A stretch of DNA of 33,236 nt from Nocardiopsis alborubida (lineage in GTDB: Bacteria; Actinomycetota; Actinomycetes; Streptosporangiales; Streptosporangiaceae). Shown here piece after piece: positions 1 to 7,546 of this stretch. The stretch is taken from NCBI RefSeq assembly GCF_012396365.1, contig NZ_JAAXPG010000048.1, positions 1 through 33,236 on the forward strand, written 5' to 3'. A program made the translations under genes and the position numbers. The first letter of the stretch is position 1, and the number at the start of each line of letters is the position of its first letter. Under the pieces are notes generated by a model, which was not told the DNA's origin, ran no database searches, and was given only the letters and a program-made list of their open reading frames with translations.

Positions 1-457
1 GGGTGTTTGTGCGTTTGTGAACGCGGGGGGTGGGGGTGGGTCTCTGGTTCTCAGTGAATGGGTGGGGGTCGGGGTGTGGTGTGTTCTGCGGACAACCCAC
101 ACAAGACCCTCGCTGGAAGGTGCTCGGGCTGACGCCCCGCCTCCAGACGCCCCGCCTCCAGCGGGCGAGACCTCCCGTGGACGGGGGCGTACGACCTTCC
201 CCCTGAGCCGGGCCGCGAGGACCGAGGAGCATGCTCTCCTCAGAGGTGAGGATCAGGCCCCGTCACGACAGAGGTGGACGAGGGACGTGCCCGTCCACCT
301 CGCCGAGCCCGACAGCAGTCGAGCCCGACAACAGGCGCAACGCGGAAGCGCGAGTCACGGAAGCCCCTTCTCGGCGCACGCTGAACACCGCGGTCGCGGC
401 CTCGTCGTGCGCCTGGGGATGAAGGGGTGGGGACCCGCGTCGGGGGACGGCCTCTGG
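1..457. other. No convincing gene; contains a 15-bp tandem repeat
   Basis: I see no reading frame here with protein-like composition or a good ribosome binding site; the open frames are Arg/Pro/Ala-rich, as expected from GC-rich noncoding DNA. The only clear structure is a perfect tandem duplication of GACGCCCCGCCTCCA at 131-145 and 146-160. The first 100 bases are G/T-rich with runs of G. The window edge could hide the end of a gene lying further left. Confidence 0.5.
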
Positions 458-553
458 TCAGTCCTCGTCGGCTTCCGGGATGTCGATGAGCTGCCGCAGC
501 AGCGCAAAGAAGTCTTCTTCGCTCATCGCCGACCAGTCCACGTACTCGTTCAT
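458..553 (-). CDS. Possible 31-residue acidic micro-protein
   Basis: An ATG at 553 opens a 31-codon frame ending in TGA at 458-460. The product starts MNEYVDWSAMSEEDFFALL and ends in an acidic EADED tail. Its amino-acid mix (Trp, Phe, Leu, Ile with many Asp/Glu) is unlike the Arg/Pro-rich nonsense frames around it, which is the main argument that it is real. A GGGGA stretch lies about 11 bases upstream, a poor but possible ribosome binding site. I do not recognise the family. It could be a free-standing micro-protein, a peptide precursor, or the remnant of a larger degraded gene, since the frame stays open upstream of the ATG. No neighbour suggests a role. Confidence 0.35.
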   Translation of the reverse strand: MNEYVDWSAMSEEDFFALLRQLIDIPEADED

Positions 554-886
554 GATCTGCGATTTTCCCCAACCGGGGGCTGATAAGCCTGTGTTCGCCG
601 TATTGGTTCGGGAAGTCTCGGTTAACGAGGCGTTAGCGCAGGTGGTCGGCTTGGTCTTCTCAGACGTGAGGAGCCCGCCGGATCAGCTGAAGGACCTACC
701 AGATCACACCCGGGACCTCAGCCGAAAGGAACCGAAACCTGTCCCGGTCCGCTTCCCCAGGGCAGGGCACACAGGACACACGACGCAGCGGCTGTTCGTT
801 GCCCCGCCAGCCGCGTTCGCCCCCTGCTGCGTGCCCGCCCCCGCCCCTCAAGCCCCCGCGGCGTCTCAGACCCCCTCAGCAGCGTC
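554..886. other. Intergenic stretch, no gene seen
   Basis: The part nearest the micro-protein (560-660) is less GC-rich than its surroundings and could hold its promoter, but I cannot identify convincing -35 and -10 elements. GCGTCTCAGAC occurs at 861-871 and again at 882-892, and the second copy is part of an imperfect hairpin (about 878-900) overlapping the stop codon of the next gene. That hairpin could act as its terminator. Confidence 0.4.
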
Positions 887-1195
887 TCAGACGCGCTGCT
901 GGAGGGCTCCCCGACATTCGGGACACCGGCACCGCTTGTTGTACCCGGTGACGGTGCCATGCGGCAGAGAGGGGTCCCGCTGCTCGGTGAGCGTGAAGTC
1001 GAGCTGGTCGCCGAAGGCCGTGAGAATACGGCCGGTCGAGAAGATCTGGGCCGGGCTGACGTCGAGTTCGGCCGCCGCCTCGTCGATGTGCTTCCCCATC
1101 CGGAGTTTCGCGATGAGACGGGAGCGGGTGCTCGGCGGCATCTCCGCCTCCGCGTTCGCGATCAGCTGCTCGGCGTCGTCAATGGGGTAGCTCAT
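887..1195 (-). CDS. Small HTH protein with C-terminal CxCxxC zinc-knuckle-like motif
   Basis: A 102-residue protein starting at ATG 1195, preceded by GAGGA five bases upstream. Residues 37-56 (IDEAAAELDVSPAQIFSTGR) read as a helix-turn-helix. The C-terminus has HGTVTGYNKRCRCPECRGA (79-97), with Cys89, Cys91 and Cys94 in a CxCxxC arrangement likely to bind a metal. From general knowledge, HGTxxGY...C.C..CR tails recur in small actinobacterial and actinophage proteins of unknown role, so a mobile origin is possible. A DNA-binding or adaptor role is inferred from the HTH. It stands alone, with noncoding DNA on both sides. The exact family is not known to me. Confidence 0.7.
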   Translation of the reverse strand: MSYPIDDAEQLIANAEAEMPPSTRSRLIAKLRMGKHIDEAAAELDVSPAQIFSTGRILTAFGDQLDFTLTEQRDPSLPHGTVTGYNKRCRCPECRGALQQRV

Positions 1196-1245
1196 GGGTG
1201 TCCTCTATGTGTACGGTTACGCCCGCCGAAGCAGGCACCTCAAGC

Positions 1246-1276
1246 ATCGTACGCTGTTTCTCCACGCTGGCATCAA
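1246..1276 (-). promoter_or_regulatory. Candidate promoter for the small HTH/CxCxxC gene
   Basis: On the minus strand TTGATG (1271-1276) and TACGAT (1246-1251) resemble sigma-70-type -35 and -10 boxes. They lie 19 bases apart, slightly wide of optimum. The -10 lies about 50 bases before the ATG at 1195. This is pattern matching only. Confidence 0.3.
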
Positions 1277-1521
1277 GGTGAGACATACAGGACAGGGGCA
1301 ATCAGGCGGCCCTCCCACCTCCGAGGTCACCGCACATCCGAAGTCGCCGGGCCCGCGGAGCCACGGCCCCGGAACACGTCGACGGCCCGTCCCCCGCCCC
1401 AGCGGACCCGACCCTCCCCCGGGGCCCGGCCGTTCCGCGGGAACCCTGATCCCTTGGGGGCTGAGAACCAGAGGCCCGCGGCTGATGTCATTCCTGGCCA
1501 ACTTGTCTGGTGCGCTTGTTA

Positions 1522-1557
1522 TTCCTGTTGTCCTTGTTGTTCCTGTTGCTCCTGTTT
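1522..1557. repeat. Four degenerate 9-bp tandem units
   Basis: Four consecutive 9-bp units are seen: TTCCTGTTG, TCCTTGTTG, TTCCTGTTG and CTCCTGTTT. The array sits in noncoding C/T-rich DNA and looks like a small minisatellite, plausibly made by replication slippage. Confidence 0.6.
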
Positions 1558-1825
1558 CTCAAGTGCACAGCAAAACTCTCTGTATCCCTCCTCCAGTCCG
1601 CCCCACCCTTCCCGCCATCCATCTCCACTCCCATCCTGCTCTGATCACACCTCCGCTTCCGATCCACTCCTGTAACACCTCACACGTCCTCGCACGCCGT
1701 CAACTCCCCTTCGCTCTCTCCGGCCTCCCCCAGTTCCCCCGGGCCTCGCCCTCATGACAAAGGACGGGTTTGTCGTCCCCCCGCCGGGGTTTGCGCCCTC
1801 CGTAATGCATCGAATCGGCAGCTGT

Positions 1826-1835
1826 TTTCTAGAAA
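1826..1835. promoter_or_regulatory. Candidate operator palindrome before the XRE regulator
   Basis: TTTCTAGAAA is a perfect 10-bp palindrome. It is followed closely by CTAGA (1843-1847) and CTAGG (1850-1854), giving three CTAG cores in about 25 bases, 55-85 bases upstream of the XRE-family start codon. XRE regulators often repress their own promoters, so this is a candidate autoregulatory site. There is no direct evidence of binding. Confidence 0.35.
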
Positions 1836-1909
1836 CTCATTGCTAGATGCTAGGTAGCGTGTTTCGCTGGTGGTACACCTCAGCCACTCTGCGTCATGGG
1901 ATCATCGTT

Positions 1910-2767
1910 ATGACCAGCCCCACGGTCCGTCGTCGACGGCTGTCCGCCGAACTCCGCCGCCATCGCGTACAGGCGGGTATGACCCTCAGCGATGTCGCGG
2001 ACGAGCTGGAGTGGTCCCCCGCCAAACTCGGACACATCGAGACCGGCATCCGCAAGTGGCCGTCGGTCATGGAGATCTCCGCCCTCCTGCGCCTGTACGG
2101 CGTCACCGGCGGCCAGCGAGAGGCCATCCTGACCCTCGTCCGGGAGTCCCGTCTCCGCCCCTGGTGGACCGAGTACGAGGACGTCCTGTCCTCCGCGTAC
2201 GTGGGCAACGAGGCGGGAGCCGTCTCGGTGCAGTCCTACGCGGGCATACTCGTCCCCGACCTCCTCCAGGTGCCCGACTACACCGCGGCGGTGGCGCGGG
2301 CCCTGGGCCACGGCGAGCGCACCGTCGAACGCATGGTGGCCGCCTACCTCAAGCGCCAGGAGGTCCTGGACCACGGCGGCCCCGACCTCGGCTCCCCAGG
2401 GGGCCTGGTCCGCTACCACGCCATCGTCGAGGAGGACGCCCTCCAGCGGGTGTCCGGGAACCGCGAACTGCTGCGCGCGCAGACTAGCCGCATCGTGGAG
2501 CTGGCCACCGGGTCCGACCGGGTGACGGTGCAGCTGCTGCCGACCTCGGCCGGCCCGCACCCAGGTGTCGCGGGGCCCTTCTCCGTCCTGGAGTTCGACG
2601 AGGACGAGGCCGCCCTGGCCTACGTCGAGGCCACCCAGGGCGGCTCCATCGTGGAGGCGGAGGAGTCGGTCGCGGCCTGCAAGCGGGTGTGGTCAGAACT
2701 CACCCGGATCGCGGCTTCTCCGCAGGTCAGCATGGGCATCCTGCGTCGGATGGCGCTGCTGACCTGA
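1910..2767 (+). CDS. XRE-family HTH regulator with DUF5753 domain
   Basis: Starting at ATG 1910 the product has 285 residues. An in-frame ATG at 1847 would add 21 unlikely residues. Residues about 11-48 form a lambda-Cro/XRE helix-turn-helix, with the typical TLSDVADELEWSPAKLGHIE core. The rest, with PWWTEYE near 84-90 and the pattern ...ILVPDLLQVPDYTAAVARA..., matches the DUF5753 ligand/effector-like domain fused to such HTHs in actinomycetes. This architecture belongs to the BldB/WhiJ-like regulatory pairs, in which a small DUF397 protein is normally encoded next door; I see no DUF397 gene on either side. The gene is monocistronic. Target genes and effector are unknown. Confidence 0.88.
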   Translation: MTSPTVRRRRLSAELRRHRVQAGMTLSDVADELEWSPAKLGHIETGIRKWPSVMEISALLRLYGVTGGQREAILTLVRESRLRPWWTEYEDVLSSAYVGNEAGAVSVQSYAGILVPDLLQVPDYTAAVARALGHGERTVERMVAAYLKRQEVLDHGGPDLGSPGGLVRYHAIVEEDALQRVSGNRELLRAQTSRIVELATGSDRVTVQLLPTSAGPHPGVAGPFSVLEFDEDEAALAYVEATQGGSIVEAEESVAACKRVWSELTRIAASPQVSMGILRRMALLT

Positions 2768-2950
2768 GGTCCCGCGTGCGCCCTTCACGTATCGGGCCCA
2801 GAAGTTGGCGGAAATCGGTCCACTGTGGCGGGGACCGCTCCCGGCGGCTTGCTAGTCTGCTTGGTGACAACCTCATAAAGTTCTCCGCGGAGCCCCCGTC
2901 CCGGACGGGAGCCCGCGTTGACGCACCGGATCAACGAAAGGGTCCAGACA

Positions 2951-3073
2951 GTGAAGAAGATCATCGTTCTGGCGCTGGTGGCCCTCGGGGCTTTCGCCGT
3001 CTACCGCAAGATCCAGGCGGACCGCGCCGAGCTCGACCTGTGGACCGAGGCCACGGCGGCCAGCGAGAGCTGA
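2951..3073 (+). CDS. DLW-39 family micro-protein
   Basis: A 40-residue protein from GTG 2951, with GAAAGG about nine bases upstream. The N-terminus (KKIIVLALVALGAFAVYRKI) is a single hydrophobic segment flanked by lysines, so it is probably membrane-inserted. The C-terminal half contains the Asp-Leu-Trp signature (AELDLWTEAT) that names the DLW-39 family. Such proteins are encoded beside tRNA-Ala/tRNA-Ile downstream of gyrA in many actinobacteria, and here tRNA-Ala follows 260 bases later, which supports the call. Function is unknown. Confidence 0.82.
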   Translation: MKKIIVLALVALGAFAVYRKIQADRAELDLWTEATAASES

Positions 3074-3333
3074 CCGACGGACCTCCTGGCCGCCTGACGC
3101 GGCCGTGGGGCTTCCACAGGGCGAACCGGGGACTGGCGTGCGCGCCGTCCCGGCCCGCTCGTGAGTGACACGAAGACGTGGGTGGGCCGATAATCCCGAG
3201 GCGCGACCCACGGCTTTGTGCTGCTCCCAGTTCCGAACCGTGGCTCCGCGTGCGGGACCCGGCCGGGTGAGCGGGACCGCCCTCCGATGAAGGTATGCTC
3301 TCCAGAGTGACCAGGGCTTGCGTCCGGGTTCAT

Positions 3334-3406
3334 GGGGCCATAGCTCAGCTGGCAGAGCGCCGGTTTTGCATACCGGAGGTCAGGGGTTCGACTCCCCTTG
3401 GCTCCA
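3334..3406 (+). tRNA. tRNA-Ala (anticodon UGC)
   Basis: A full cloverleaf can be folded. The acceptor GGGGCCA pairs with TGGCTCC (one G-U). The anticodon stem CCGGT/ACCGG encloses loop TTTGCAT with anticodon TGC, and the T arm is CAGGGG-TTCGACT-CCCCT. The discriminator base is A. The genome reads CCCA after it, so CCA is not encoded exactly and would be added enzymatically. A TATGCT box at 3294-3299 lies 35 bases upstream and could be the -10 element. Confidence 0.96.
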
Positions 3407-3434
3407 CCCAGGAAAAGCGCCGACAGGCGTTGTG

Positions 3435-3467
3435 ACGGGGACTCCCTACGGGGGGTCCCCGTTTTCC
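3435..3467 (+). terminator. Rho-independent terminator after tRNA-Ala
   Basis: Arms ACGGGGAC and GTCCCCGT, with further inner pairing TCCC/GGGG, form a strong hairpin followed directly by TTTTCCTTT. It sits 29 bases after the tRNA. Confidence 0.82.
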
Positions 3468-4306
3468 TTTCGGGGTCGCTGGGCCGACTGCGGACCGTGC
3501 GGTGGCAGAGCACGCCGCCTTCGGGGCCTCTCCTGCGCCCAGGTCCTCCACTCCAGAACCCGGGGGCGGTCACGCGGTGCGGTGCCTCCGGCCGCGGTCG
3601 AGTCCTCGTGGTGTCCCCCGCCGGAGGACCTTCCGGTCCTCCCGCGCGAGCTGTGCGGACCTCGGAGGATGCGTCGATAAAAAGCGGAATGGGCGTTTCG
3701 TGTCGGTCCGGAAAGGCTCTTCCTTCACCGAAGTCCGCGAAACTGATTTTGTTACTAATCGGTAGTTCCGGTTCGTCCCCCAAGGTGGGAAATGGGGGGC
3801 GGGTGTGGCTCCACGGCACGTACGACCAAGGAGTCCGTATAGCCCGTTCGGATGACAAGGATGACGCAGAGTCCACTTCGCCCAGTCGCGTCCGGGTACC
3901 CGGTCCCACCGGTCGGACGCTGTGAAACCGCAGGTCATCACGCATGTAATGGAAAGCCGGGGCGGCGTCCTGGCGTCTTCGTGCATCAGGCCCGCTTCTA
4001 CCATATGCAGTTACTCTGCGTGTGTGTATGATGACACTTCCCCTAAGTGCAATGGTCCTACTGGGCCATATGAGAAATAGGCCTCTTGGGGTCTGTTGGT
4101 GAACTGGGACGAACCGTAGTTTCGACACCAGCGACAACGAGGAAGACAGCGCGCCGAAACGATCGACCCCCGAAGGCGAGCCTGGCGGCCCCCGCCCGGC
4201 CTCGCACCACCGTCCTCGGATCGGTCCGCGTCTCCTCACCCGCCGGCGGTCGCGCCAGTCGGCGGATTCCGATCACCACACATGCTGATCTTGGGAGTGG
4301 GGCAAC
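3468..4306. other. Long leader/intergenic region upstream of wblA
   Basis: No credible gene in about 840 bases; frames on both strands lack protein-like composition and start signals. From about 3700 to 4130 the DNA is clearly AT-richer than the flanks, which is typical of a regulatory region. It probably contains the wblA promoter(s) and a long 5' leader, since long complex upstream regions are known for wblA genes in streptomycetes. I cannot place the -10/-35 elements or a BldD or AdpA site with confidence. Confidence 0.45.
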
Positions 4307-4765
4307 ATGTGGAATGAGAAGATGGCGGCCCGTGCCAAATGCCGCGAGATCGACCCGGACGCGCTGTTCGTGCAGGGCGCTGCGCAGAACCGCGCCAAAC
4401 TGATCTGCCGGGGCTGCCCGGTCCGGACGCAGTGCCTGGCAGAGGCGTTGGACGGCCGTATCGAGTTCGGTGTCTGGGGAGGCATGACCGAACGCGAGCG
4501 CCGCGCCCTGCTGCGCCGACGCAAGGACGTCACCAACTGGTACGAGCTGCTTACCAGCGCCGAGCGCCAGTACGAGCGGGAGCAGGCCGAGCAGGACCCC
4601 TCGACCGTTCCGACCCCGGTCGCGGCCCCGGCCTCGTCCCCCGCTGTGGCGCCGGCCCCGGACCCGGTTCCGACTCCGGTCGCCGCCCCGGCGCCGTCCA
4701 CGGAATCGACCAGGGCCGCCGCACCGGTCCCGACCCGGATCCCCGCGGCCGTCGCCGCTCGGTGA
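4307..4765 (+). CDS. wblA: WhiB-family iron-sulfur regulator, WblA/WhiB4 type
   Basis: A 152-residue protein from ATG 4307, preceded by GGGAGTGGGG. Four cysteines expected to hold a [4Fe-4S] cluster are present: Cys12, Cys34, Cys37 and Cys43 (C-x21-C-x2-C-x5-C). The GVWGG turn and basic TERERRALLRRR segment (55-72) are the DNA-contact region. The core DPDALFVQGAAQNRAK...FGVWGGMTERERRALL matches the WblA (Streptomyces) / WhiB4 (Mycobacterium) subgroup closely. WblA is known as a pleiotropic regulator of sporulation and antibiotic production; WhiB4 is a redox sensor. The last 55 residues are an unusual Pro/Ala-rich tail in which VPTPVAAPA occurs twice. Homologues usually end soon after the basic segment, so the tail looks like a lineage-specific extension. 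Confidence 0.9.
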   Translation: MWNEKMAARAKCREIDPDALFVQGAAQNRAKLICRGCPVRTQCLAEALDGRIEFGVWGGMTERERRALLRRRKDVTNWYELLTSAERQYEREQAEQDPSTVPTPVAAPASSPAVAPAPDPVPTPVAAPAPSTESTRAAAPVPTRIPAAVAAR

Positions 4766-4960
4766 CGACGGGCTTCCGGGGAGGGGAGCCCCGGCAGCCC
4801 GGCGGTCGGTGACCCCGGGTCCCGGCAAACCGGCGTCCTGAGAGCCGGAAGCCCAGCAGACGAAAGTCGATGCGGTCTCCACCGAAAGGGGGAGGCCCGG
4901 ATCAGGGGAGGATCAGGGACGGCCCCGATAGCCGTAGCCGTTCCTATGGCGCATCATGAG

Positions 4961-4990
4961 GGGAGTACGGCCGATCCGTGCCGTACTCCC
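4961..4990 (+). promoter_or_regulatory. Perfect 11-bp inverted repeat in the leader of the DUF1707 gene
   Basis: GGGAGTACGGC (4961-4971) and GCCGTACTCCC (4980-4990) are exact complements around an 8-base loop. The element ends 25 bases before the preferred GTG start at 5016. It could be an operator for a dimeric regulator or an RNA hairpin in the leader. There is no T-tract, so a terminator is unlikely. Confidence 0.55.
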
Positions 4991-5015
4991 GTCGCCGTTG
5001 GGAGTGGGAGTGGCT

Positions 5016-5660
5016 GTGCAGGACCCTCAGTATCCGGCGAGGCGCCCCTGGGAGCCGCAGGCCAGGCCGCAGATCCGCCTCACCGACGCCGAACGCGACG
5101 CCGCGATCACGGTCCTCCAGGAGGCCTTCGGCCGCGGCCAGCTCGACGAGGAGGAACTCGACGAGCGCACCGACAGGGCCATGCGGGCCAAGTTCGGAGC
5201 CGACCTGGTCCCCCTCACCGAGGACCTGGGCGTCACCCCCGCGGGAACGCCCCAGGCAGCGGCCACCGGCCCGTTCGGTCGGTTCACCGGCCAGGGCGGC
5301 GGCCAGAGGACGGGCCCCCGGGAGCCCCTGCCGAGCACCTCGGCCGAACGGGTCGTGGCCGCGGTCGGGCACGCGGGGAACTACTTCCTCCCCGTCATCG
5401 CTCCCCTGCTGCTCCTCCTCGTGAGCGACCGGATCTCGCCCTACGTGCGGCGCCAGGCCATGGAGTCGCTCAACTTCCAGCTCTTCTGCGTCATCGCCGG
5501 GCTCACGAGCCTGGCCCTCTTCTGGCTCGTGGCACCCCTGCTGGTGACGCTGGCGGTCGCCCTGGGCTGGGCGATCCTCCCCGCCATCGCCAGTATCTCC
5601 AGCCTCCTGGGCAACAACTGGCGCTACCCCCTGACCATCCGCGTCCTCAAGGACTCCTGA
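5016..5660 (+). CDS. DUF1707 and DUF4870 domain membrane protein
   Basis: From GTG 5016 (GGAGTGGGAG just upstream) the product has 214 residues; an in-frame ATG at 4956 is possible but would put a strong inverted repeat inside the gene. Residues about 20-72 (IRLTDAERDAAITVLQEAFG...DLGV) are a DUF1707 domain, a short actinobacterial module often placed before membrane segments. A Gly/Pro linker follows. Residues about 112-205 contain hydrophobic helices and the RRQAMESLNFQL segment typical of DUF4870 (Tic20-like) membrane proteins. Function is not established. It is monocistronic and faces a terminator shared with the converging DUF5324-like gene. Confidence 0.82.
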   Translation: MQDPQYPARRPWEPQARPQIRLTDAERDAAITVLQEAFGRGQLDEEELDERTDRAMRAKFGADLVPLTEDLGVTPAGTPQAAATGPFGRFTGQGGGQRTGPREPLPSTSAERVVAAVGHAGNYFLPVIAPLLLLLVSDRISPYVRRQAMESLNFQLFCVIAGLTSLALFWLVAPLLVTLAVALGWAILPAIASISSLLGNNWRYPLTIRVLKDS

Positions 5661-5842
5661 GGGCCGGGCCGGAGCCGGGGCGGGTGTCCGGGAGGGAAGC
5701 CGCCTCCGGACGCCCCGGAACCGTGCACGGCGGTGCCGTACGGACGTCCCGGGACCGCGCCGTGCGCGCTGAGCCGGGACGCGGCGGTTCTCGGACACGC
5801 CGTCTCCGGACACCCCTCGACAGACTCCCCCGACACGACGAA

Positions 5843-5868
5843 GCCGGGACGGAGGGATCCGTCCCGGC
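5843..5868. terminator. Bidirectional hairpin between converging genes
   Basis: GCCGGGACGGA and TCCGTCCCGGC form a perfect 11-bp stem with a GGGA loop. It lies between the converging DUF1707 gene (ends 5660) and the minus-strand gene ending at 5952. No long T-run follows, as is usual for high-GC terminators. Confidence 0.6.
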
Positions 5869-5951
5869 GGGGAGGGAGGGTAGCCAGTCCGGGGGCGGGG
5901 TCTCCCCCGCACGGCACGGCCGTCCGTCTCTCGTCGCTCCTGCGAGCAGCC

Positions 5952-6578
5952 CTAGTGTCCGGGCTTGCCGTTCTCCTTGGCACGGTTCTCGCCCGCGGCG
6001 GTGCGAACGGTCTCCTTGGTCTTGTTCTTGGCGGTCTTGGCCGCCTTGGCGGTCTCCTCCACGGCCTCCGTGGCCTTGTCCGCCGTCGCGGAGGCCCGCC
6101 CCTCCAGGTTCTCCCGCGTCTCGCGGACCTGGTCGCGCGCCTGGTCCAGGTGTTCCTGCCACTCGGCGTCCTGGGACGCCTGGCGCATACGGACCAGCGA
6201 GTACACGACGATGCCGCCGACTACGGCGGCGCCGCCGATCAGAACTCCCCGGGGGATCCGGCGGTTGCCCCGCCGGAGCAGCATCAGCCCGCGACGACCC
6301 GGGTTCGGGTCCACGCGGTGTGCGGCCGCGGTGAGAGCCTCGGCGACCCGCGGTGCCACGGTGTCCTCCACACGCAGCGCGGCGTTCTCCAGCCGGGGTG
6401 CGGTCCAGCCGCGCGCCTGGAGGAGCTTGAGAGCGGCCTGGTCGCGTGCCTGGTCGGCATACGGGCCAAACCGGTCGGCCTGTTCCCGGGCCTTTTCCCA
6501 GGCCATGCCCTGTAGGCGAGCGAGGCTCGCCTCAGTCTCCTTCTTGCGTGCCTTGAGTCGCTTGGAAGTGATAGGCAC
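5952..6578 (-). CDS. DUF5324-like single-span membrane protein
   Basis: A 208-residue protein from GTG 6578, with AAGGAG eight bases upstream. The N-terminal half is helical and rich in Lys, Arg, Ala and Gln. One transmembrane segment lies at about 110-129 (RGVLIGGAAVVGGIVVYSLV). The C-terminal 75 residues are a long charged Ala/Lys/Glu/Thr helix, probably coiled, resembling LEA/apolipophorin-type repeats. Proteins of this kind (DUF5324) lie beside the cyclophilin, rhomboid and crgA genes in streptomycetes, and the same neighbourhood is seen here. It is divergent from ppiA. Role unknown. Confidence 0.72.
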   Translation of the reverse strand: MPITSKRLKARKKETEASLARLQGMAWEKAREQADRFGPYADQARDQAALKLLQARGWTAPRLENAALRVEDTVAPRVAEALTAAAHRVDPNPGRRGLMLLRRGNRRIPRGVLIGGAAVVGGIVVYSLVRMRQASQDAEWQEHLDQARDQVRETRENLEGRASATADKATEAVEETAKAAKTAKNKTKETVRTAAGENRAKENGKPGH

Positions 6579-6984
6579 GTCGTCAGCTCCTTCGGTCGTT
6601 CACCGGTTCTACGGTCTCCACCCGGTGAGGCCGACGCTCGGCGCCACACGGATGGTTTCCCCGTCGTCCTTACCCGTTACCCGGGTGTTATCTCAACATA
6701 CGTCCTCTCCGGGTGTGATCTTCGTTTCGACACCGCCCGAGGGTTTTTCTCCTGTCCGCCCGCCGCGAACGACGGGCCCGGGAGGAGGGAGTACCACTCC
6801 GCGGAACCGAAAGGGCACCCCCGGTGAGGGTAGATCGGTCCCGACGCGGACGGGGGCCCGGACGCGGCGGGCGGAGGAGCGGCGAGCTGCCCGGACGCCG
6901 CGGAACCGCGGCGGATCCAGGACGAGCCCGGGGGACGGACGGGTAACGTGAGCACGTAAACGAAGTCGATCGAAAGGCACGTAG
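6579..6984. other. Divergent intergenic region
   Basis: About 400 bases separate the DUF5324-like gene from ppiA, which point away from each other. The AT-richer part around 6660-6740 is the likely promoter area. No repeat or RNA element stands out and no ORF is convincing. Confidence 0.45.
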
Positions 6985-7509
6985 GTGTCGGACTCCACGG
7001 CTCAGCCCACCGCGCGGCTGAACACCTCCAAGGGAACCATCGTCATCAGGCTGTTCGAGAAGGAGGCGCCGGAGACGGTCGCCAACTTCATCGGCCTGGC
7101 CGAGGGCTCGAAGCAGTGGGTGGACCCCACCACGGGCAAGCCCTCCAACAACAGCCTGTACAAGGGCACGATCTTCCACCGCGTCATCGACGGCTTCATG
7201 ATCCAGGGCGGTGACCCGCTCGGCACCGGCCGCGGTGGCCCCGGATACACCTTCAAGGACGAGATCCACCCGAACCTGCGCTTCGACCGCCCGTTCCTGC
7301 TGGCCATGGCCAACGCGGGTCCCGGCACCAACGGGTCGCAGTTCTTCGTCACCGTGGACAAGCCGTACTGGCTCGACGGCCGCCACACCATCTTCGGTGA
7401 GGTCGTCGAGGGGGACGACGTGGTCACCGCGATCTCCAAGGTGGAGACCGACTCCCAGGACCGTCCCACCGACGACGTGGTGATCAACAGCGTCGAGATC
7501 ACCCGATAG
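6985..7509 (+). CDS. ppiA: Cyclophilin-type peptidyl-prolyl cis-trans isomerase
   Basis: A 174-residue cytoplasmic enzyme from GTG 6985, with GAAAGG eight bases upstream. It catalyses cis-trans isomerisation of X-Pro bonds. The classic cyclophilin motifs occur in order: FHRVIDGFMIQGGDP with the catalytic Arg, GTGRGGPGY, MANAGPGTNGSQFFVT, and YWLDGRHTIFGEV with the conserved Trp that binds cyclosporin. The length equals a single-domain bacterial PpiA with no signal peptide. ppiA lies close to the crgA-pknB block in actinobacteria, as here. The rhomboid gene follows after 37 bases on the same strand and may be co-transcribed. Confidence 0.95.
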   Translation: MSDSTAQPTARLNTSKGTIVIRLFEKEAPETVANFIGLAEGSKQWVDPTTGKPSNNSLYKGTIFHRVIDGFMIQGGDPLGTGRGGPGYTFKDEIHPNLRFDRPFLLAMANAGPGTNGSQFFVTVDKPYWLDGRHTIFGEVVEGDDVVTAISKVETDSQDRPTDDVVINSVEITR

Positions 7510-7546
7510 CGGTGACGGCGCCCCGGCTCCGAGGAGGAACCCGCCC

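Larger units (their letters stand above)
1277..1909. other. Long intergenic region, no gene seen
   Basis: More than 600 bases without a convincing gene. The part from about 1500 to 1750 is strongly C/T-rich on the plus strand and has unusually low G, unlike the rest of the window. It includes a short minisatellite-like repeat listed separately. The last 100 bases are AT-richer and probably carry the promoter of the XRE regulator at 1910. Confidence 0.5.

Noticed and set aside
1194..1757. Possible plus-strand protein of 187 residues upstream of the XRE regulator
   Set aside because: Antisense start inside the small HTH gene, Arg/Pro/Ser-rich low-complexity product, and no ribosome binding site.
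3334..3406. tRNA-Ala as an integration site of a genomic island
   Set aside because: No integrase gene and no second copy of the tRNA 3' end is visible in the window.
3001..4239. A 412-codon minus-strand frame across tRNA-Ala and the wblA leader
   Set aside because: It runs through a tRNA and its terminator, shows no domain, and is rich in Arg/Pro/Ser.
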